From contig NC_134660.1 of NCBI RefSeq assembly GCF_030463565.1, positions 1,228,001-1,292,000 on the forward strand: a DNA stretch of 64,000 nucleotides, written 5' to 3'. Shown here one piece after another: positions 57,363 through 64,000 of this stretch. The translations under genes were made by a program, and so were the position numbers. This stretch comes from Pelecanus crispus (Eukaryota > Chordata > Aves > Pelecaniformes > Pelecanidae). Every line of letters begins with the position of its first letter. Positions within the stretch are counted from its first letter, which is position 1. The notes beneath the pieces were generated by a model. That model was not told the origin of the DNA. It ran no database searches and worked only from the letters and a program-made list of their open reading frames with translations.

Positions 57363-60300
57363 AAGAAAAGTGTTTGTTTTCTAAAGACTTTTTTTTCTTC
57401 TTCAACAATGAAATACCCTCAATCACCTGGAATGGAATGTGTTTCAGCTTGCAAATATTATTACATAACGTATTACATTGGCCATAATCCCAGTACTCCA
57501 TGCAATCATTCACATGGGCCCTGCGCTCCCCTTTCCACCCCTCGGCTGTTTCTCCCGGGACGTGCCGTGGCTCCTGAGGACATACTCTCTTTGCCAAGAC
57601 AGGTTGAGCACCACAGGGAAGGCAGCCTGACTAAGGATCCTGTTCATAGAGCCTGAAACACCCAAATTCCTGCTTCCATGCAGCAGAGCAACCATAGTCC
57701 CCAGGCAAAATACCTCAGATGAATATTTTGGTCTTAAGTCAAACTAGTTTGATTTTTAAATTTCTATCAAAATAATCAGTTTCTTCAGGAAATTATTTTT
57801 TACCAAATCTATTGCTGTGCTGCTTGCAGTGCTGCGCTTCCATTCCCCAGGCCTCTGGCTCTCATTTTTCTTCATGAAGATTTATAGTAATTTCTCCCAT
57901 ATCACTGATTTCTTCATAAGAGAAAAGATCACTTCAGGGACCTACCTCTGTCTCCAGCTACCCTGTTTAACACCTCCAAATATTCCTATTTATGAACTAA
58001 CATCTGGGTCAGTCTACATAGCATAGTTTGAAAGCCATTAAGACAGATGCCTGCATTTCATTAAGCAAGATTTGATAAGGTGGGTAGGGTTACAGGGCAA
58101 GATTACTATGGGAATTCAGTGAGTTTAAACCTTCACTCCAGTTAATAAAATCAAACAATACATCATAAAAGTGTCTGGAAATTGGCTCAATAATTGAAAT
58201 AGAACTGTGTGATGGATGGAGATTTATGGATGTTAATGCAGAAGCAGGGCTACATTAGAACATCATATCTGAGTCTCTTCTGAATCCAGACCCTCGAGCC
58301 CAAATCTGTCTTTTGTGCTGTATTTAGATTCTTTTCCAGAATGAAGAAAACCTCACAGATTGGCTGGTCCAGTTTTCATCTGAAATGTCACTGAACTGTC
58401 CATGAAATCTCAGGACCATCAAGTGTAATGATGTGATTGATGTTTACACAGATCTCTCTGAACTGGCTTTAAACTCAGCTGTGGCAGCCTGGATCTCAGT
58501 GCAGGTGAGCCAGCCATGTAACGCTAGTTTGGCAGACTGTACCAAAGCCAAGACTATGTTGCTGTCTGTGTTCCTGTTCACAGGTGTCTGACACACGCTG
58601 CCATCACCACCTTCCACAACAGTGTAGACATACTGTGTTATAATTATACCAAATAATAAAATCAAGGTTAAATTTAGCCATTAGCCACCCAACGTTTTTT
58701 CATGTCTCACCTTCATCCTGAACTGAAATATTCAAGGAGCTCTTGTGTCACGTCCGTTGTGTCCACCAAGGCTCTTCTCCAGGACTGATCTCTCTTTTCC
58801 TCAATCCACTGCTTCTCAGATCACGCGGACTTTTGTCCTAAACCTTTGTTCTCTCTCAGGAGCAGAGAGGGATCTCTCCTTCCTCTAGAGAACTATGGAT
58901 CCTCCCTCAACTCCGTCCTTCTCCCTCAGCCTTGATGGCAGCCCTTGGTCCGAGCTGTTTATAGGAAGTGTCCCCTCTGCAGCCTTAATGAAGTGTGTGG
59001 CAGTCCTCCTCATTAAGACTCAGTGTTGTCAATAAAAGAGTCATTAAAGTAGTTTGATGAGGATTGGGAGAAAGAGAAGAGGTGCTACAACACATCTACA
59101 GGGCAGAGGGCAGCTCCATCACACATTGTAACCAAACAGCAAGGGATCAATATCACCTTTGCATTAAACTGAAGCCCATCCGTCAGCCTGAGGAACAGCA
59201 GCCTCCACAGGAGCTCAGCTCACTGCTCGTTTCTGGCTCCCTATCTTTCTAATCCTTCCCTTTACAGAGTGTCCTTCCCTTCCTGATGCTGGCCAGCTTT
59301 TGCCAAAGGCCATAGAAATGCTGTCTCAGAGCTGTGTCCTGCTTAAAATTCCAGTGGTGTTATCCATTCCCCACACCTAGCTTCAGGATCACAAGTTTTC
59401 TGAGAACATGCTCTTGGGAGGTGCCTCCTCCATGCCATCACCTCGCAGCCCACCTCCACCCCCTGATCACTGTGGGTACTCCCAGAGACCCCCTTGCCAC
59501 ATGCCACCTCCGCAGGGAGATGTAGGAGTGGATGGACCAGTGGAGTCCATTCACCCTGACGGTGAGAGCATGTTTGCGCTGTATGAAAAAGAAACGAGTG
59601 CCCAGCCTTCACTGGTTCATGTCCATAGGATTACAGCGAGGGACCATGAGGTGAGCATAGATGAATCTGGACACTGCACTTGAACCTGAGCCTGACATAT
59701 GGTCGTGTTGCACAGGAAGAAGGAAGCAGGGGAGGAAAGCTGAGCCTCTCCGCTCCTGGGTTAAGACTTGGAGCTTCCTTCCCCCCTCTCAGCTAACAAC
59801 TGCTCCGGCTCTGCCCTTCCATTTCTGGGGTGCTGTGCACAAAGCGCTGCTGCTGACAGTGGCAGGGTGGACCTTGATAACCTGGACGCCAGCCCAGGCA
59901 CCAATGCTCTTGTTTATTTTCCGAGGGTCTTCTCTTGAGATACTTCATCTATACTTCTATACTTCATCTTGACCGGTCAGACTATAAACGCTTTCAGGGG
60001 TTTATGTGTGCTAGTGGAACATTTCAGTGGGGTCCTGCTGTAACTAATGCGTTGGTGTGATGAAAAACAGTTACTATACATTCACAGATCCTCTAATAAA
60101 TACATCTCAACGCACCTGCTTGCTTCCGAGAAGCCTTCACAGCAGAGAAAATGCAGCATGTCTAGAAGGTAAATGAATCCAGAGTCTGGCAGTCTGAGCC
60201 AGGAGCAAGGTCCAGTCATTTAGTTTTGCTTTGGGACCAGATCTGTTTACCATAACTCAGAGCTGCTGACATATTTTTGTTTCTCTTTGGCTTCAGAAAC

Positions 60301-61769
60301 TGATGAACAGTAACCTTCAAGCCCTTGTGAAGCAGAGGTGCAGAATCGAATTATGAAGACAACCGAAGACCACTTAGCTTTAAAAAATGAAAGAGGCTTT
60401 ATGAAGATTGTAACCAACCTTTAACTGACTGACTTAGTCACACGAAAAGATACACGAGCTGTTGGACAATGAAAATGACATAAGCATGTAAACTCTGGGA
60501 TTACAGCAGAGCATTAGCATGGCATAGCTGATTAGTAAACCAGGAGACATTATTCAAGCAGTCAGGTGCATTACCAGATTGGAAAGTTGCCTTTTTTCTG
60601 AGTTGTTGGTCACTGTCAGAGGGAGCAAATGACACCCAGCGGCCCAACAATTTGCCCTGGAATGGCAGGAGCTGTGATACAGAAATGGATGGACTAGCAT
60701 CTGCTCTGAAAAAGCGAGAATTAGAGTCTGCTCTGAATTGGCAGGAGCTACAGTACCGGGAAGAGAGGACAAAAGGGCAAGTCGGTGCACTATCCAGGGA
60801 TATTGAGCAAGATGAATAAAAGGGCTGGAAATGCACTTTCAGTGCTGCAGCACCAGACTAGGTGAACAAATAACCTGATCCAGTTTAATGAAGCCTGTGA
60901 TCCTCCACCTCCTTTGTGGAATGGGTGTCCCAGGGTCAGCGTGTGCCTGCACGAGCATGCACACATCCTTATCTTATCTAATTACTAGAAGTTTCAGATT
61001 AATTTCAGTGCAGCTGCTTGAAAGGGCTGTTATCAGCCAGGGCTTTGTGGTTTAACCTTGTTACCCTTTTGTTGTTAACCTTTCCGAATGGCAGCGAGGG
61101 GAAGGCTGAGATCCTGATGCGCTGGAGGAGCAGGGAGGGGGCAGACGGGAACCGGCGAGTCTGCACCCCCCCGGTTTTGTGCCTTCAGCTCCACTTCAGG
61201 CGGCGTGACAGGACAGCCGGCTGCTTACCTCCGCTGACAGGCACTGGTACCCAGCCACACAGAACAGCCCGTAACAGGGACACGTCTCCTGCCAACCTCT
61301 CTAGATCCTTTGATATTTCCGACAGCGCAGTAAAGGACCCTGGCTCTCACATTTTACCTTGCATCGCTCAGCTCCTCTAAGGCTGCCCTGCTTTGTTTCC
61401 ATAGCTACACCCAATCGCATCTGGCTTCCTGTGAAATTGGATTTCAAAGCAAGACAAGCCTTCAAAGGAATTTGTCCATTTAACAGAATATCATTAGGAG
61501 AGAGCCTGTCTGCTGAACTTGGGACCTAAAATGATTAAGGTGGGGCTTTTATCATGTAGGGAGGCAGCTTTACATCTAGAGCCCATAAAGCTTGATGCTA
61601 CATAACAACGATGCAGTGGAAGTTGCCAGTCACTGCCAGACTCCCCCATCTCCTTCCCAGCTGACCACTAAACGGAATTTGTAACCTATTCACACATTCA
61701 AAAATGAAAGTGGCAAGGAAAAAGGCAAGAAAAAAAAAGTCATTTGCCTGAGAATCAGTCTGCCTCATT
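57363..61769. other. Gene desert, part 7
   Basis: Unique, CpG-poor DNA. A perfect TGATGGATGG HOX/PBX-type site is at 58210-58219. A locally GC-richer patch lies at about 61.08-61.28 kb. No exon of SKAP1 or any other gene is recognised. Confidence 0.3.
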
Positions 61770-61910
61770 CTATCTGCAGCTGCGTAAGGTTGAGTGGAAG
61801 GCTTGGCTTGGTGCTAAGGCTTTGGGTAATAGCACCTATATCTCCATGGCAGCTGAGGCTCTCTGCCTCAGTATTCCTCAGTAAAACGGATTTAATAATA
61901 ACAACAGCTG
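61770..61910 (+). repeat. Possible MIR relic, sense
   Basis: CTGCCTCAGTATTCCTCAGT followed by AAAACGGATTTAATAATAAC resembles the MIR core (GTGCCTCAGTTTCCTCATCT ... AAAATGGGGATAATAATA). The 5' part is less clear. Confidence 0.5.
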
Positions 61911-64000
61911 CTGCACGGTCAACCTGGTCTTTACAAAATCTTCCTGCAGGGCCTGAGGGGAACATTCTGGGTGCTGGGTCCTGTCTCCAGCTGCCAGGAC
62001 CGTGGGATGGATGTGTGGTCCAAGAGCAGCCAGGGTGCAACGGTGCCAGCCTCCACACATGATGTTATTTTCAGTCCTCTATGATAACCTTAAGATCTGC
62101 AGCAAAGACCAAAAGTCACAACGACAATACATCTCAGAGGTTGAGCAGAAAAGGTCTAGAGCTTGACTGGTGCTATAAACACTGCAACAGCAGGAAACCT
62201 GATGGGTGAAATCCCCATGTGCTCTTAAGCAGTGATCACACCCAAGGCAGCAAAGGAAGGGAAAACCACACAAAACACCTGCAAAACAAGTCACTGCTAG
62301 TTTGACACAAGGAAAAATATCTTCCAGACCCTAAATATGATAAATCGGTTTAACTCGTGGGCACGACTCACTGACCAGGTATCTTCTAGTTCACCCTTTA
62401 CAACACTGTGCTTTCAGACTATTATGTGAGCTGCAGAAATGCAGAGAACGTGTGAGGTGACCCTTTTCTTTGCAGTTGCATGAACATTTCTTCCTCTGAG
62501 ATTTGCATTGATCAGGTTTCATTGATCTTGCTGGCATATCTGAAGGCAGTTTCTTCCATCTAAGGAACCTTGTTCGTTCCTTTATAAACTCATTTTTAAA
62601 GTTAGTCAGTCTCAGCAAGCAGCTGCTTTTTATTTGTAGTCTGTAATGAACTGACTAGGATTTCTACACAGAAGTGTTTAAATATTTATCCCTAAACACC
62701 TCTAGGTGAGAACACATATACAGATCCATCTACCGTTCGCATCCACCTACACGCGCTCCCGTTTCTTGCATACAATCAAAACCACTCAAATGTGTCAGGA
62801 GCCGTAGGCAGCTAACAGAGATGCACGTTTTGCTCCCATAGGAGACTCTCAATTTTCTAAATCCTGACTCATGAAACCATACCTGACTAGGAGATGTAAT
62901 GAGGAAGACTACTGTGATGTATATCCTTTCTAGCAAGGCAATCTCCTGTGTGAGGCCCTCTGAACTGCGGCGACATTTCCTGTGCTTTAAGACCTCTGCA
63001 CCCGCTGAAGAGCAATTTCTTGTACATGTTGTGCTAAAATCAAGAATATGCTGCAGCAGTGTTGTCAGTGTGGGCGAGCCCGCGCAGCGGCGCACAAGGT
63101 AAAGGGGGAAAGACAGAAACTGAGTGAACTTGCTCGGAGTAGGAAACCTGTAAGGTCTGGATTGGTAATGCCAGACGTGAAGTCTGTCTCCAGGTTGTTC
63201 TGAAATTACGTGTACGTGCAGAGCACAGCCAAGTGACAAATCAGAGGTGGTGGTGTGTTTCTTTTCCCGGATCCGGAGAGCAATTGAACCTCCCTAAGCA
63301 GGAGAGAAAACACACTGTCTTCTCTTCTTTGTGACTAAACTCCAAATGGCAGCTGCCATTTCAGCATTACCACCCAGAGAGACTACACAGAAACCAGTGC
63401 AATGCTACTTCTCTGGTAAATCAGCTGCATACGCTGAACATGTTCATGGTCACGGTGTCTTCACTTCTCCTTTAAAGCCATCCCTTCTTGACAAGTGTTA
63501 TTTATATGCGAGTTATTGAGGTGTTGTCCCCATGCATAAAAGTGCATGTTTCAACCAAAAAGTCCCAGAAGAACTTTGCAGCTGCTTGGGGAGGGTTTCC
63601 CCTTTCACTCCACTGTCTACAGCAGAGACGATGCACTAGAATTGCAGGCACACACCCAAAACCAAAAAACACAAAGCACTGTCCTTCATCTTATACCTGT
63701 TCTTTATCTGATTTGTACCAATCAGGTAAAACCATCACAGAGTCTTTTCCCTTGTTTCACCCACGCGTCTCAGAAAGTGGGTCACAAAGCATGTTAGCAG
63801 CTGATAGCACATGGAGGAGCACCTCTCATGTATTTCCACCATTCTCCCCTCTGAGCCTTTGCCAGTGTCGCTCTTATATCACATATGTGAGATAAGCCTG
63901 AAACACACAGATTGCCTTGACTGAACCAAGCAAGAAGCTTGGGGCAAATCTGGAATCTGCTCCAGGTTTCCTGTATCCAAGGCCCGCTGCCAAACAACTA
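61911..64000. other. Right-edge noncoding DNA
   Basis: Unique DNA with no recognised gene. SKAP1 is expected further right by synteny, but nothing here shows it. Confidence 0.3.

Noticed and set aside
59408..59683. Possible SKAP1 exon because of a short ARDH-like match followed by GTGAGC near 59640
   Set aside because: Only about four residues match; the upstream sequence does not resemble SKAP1 and no acceptor or neighbouring exon was found.
1..64000. HOXB-linked microRNAs (mir-10a, mir-196a)
   Set aside because: Their known positions are further 5' in the cluster, and no matching mature sequence was noticed here.

Overview
This is a vertebrate, almost certainly avian, genomic window covering the 3' end of the HOXB cluster. 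Two facts support that. The only protein-coding gene I can support is a two-exon HOX paralogue-group-1 gene whose N-terminus, hexapeptide, homeodomain and C-terminal tail fit HOXB1. Two 5'-truncated CR1 retrotransposon ends with the bird-type ATTCTATGAT tail lie at about 49.3-49.6 kb. HOXB1 reads on the + strand, so HOXB2 should lie just off the left edge. By vertebrate synteny SKAP1 should lie off the right edge, but I found no exon of either.

Layout. About 1-8.6 kb is the HOXB2-HOXB1 spacer. It is GC- and CpG-rich, with two large GC-rich minisatellites (about 0.35-1.03 kb and 4.12-5.54 kb), a perfect 24-bp palindrome at 2420, a candidate DR2 retinoic acid response element (RARE) at 7638, and the HOXB1 rhombomere-4 autoregulatory element (ARE) at 8641-8706. 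HOXB1 itself occupies 8927-10604 (312 aa, one 739-bp intron). About 10.6-18.8 kb is the 3' regulatory flank: a candidate polyadenylation signal (11769), a DR2 RARE beside tandem FOX sites (12430-12477), several CpG-rich blocks, and near 18.67-18.71 kb a second HOX/PBX module that repeats an 11-mer of the ARE.

From about 19 kb to the right end the sequence becomes CpG-poor and gene-free. Degraded ancient repeats accumulate (MIR-like SINEs, two old CR1 relics, the younger CR1 pair), together with microsatellites, purine tracts and a third, 34-bp-unit minisatellite (about 42.82-43.91 kb) followed by a short CpG-rich block. I read this as the HOXB-SKAP1 gene desert.

Functional picture (known for the family, inferred here): retinoic acid acting through the 3' and 5' RAREs would set early neural expression of HOXB1 and clear it from r3/r5. 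HOXB1 with PBX and PREP/MEIS would then maintain its own expression in r4 through the ARE. I see no credible new protein system. The most novel candidates are cis-regulatory: the ARE-like module 8 kb 3' of HOXB1, the palindrome, and the minisatellites inside a normally repeat-poor HOX cluster. Nearly all long open frames in the window are composition or repeat artefacts.
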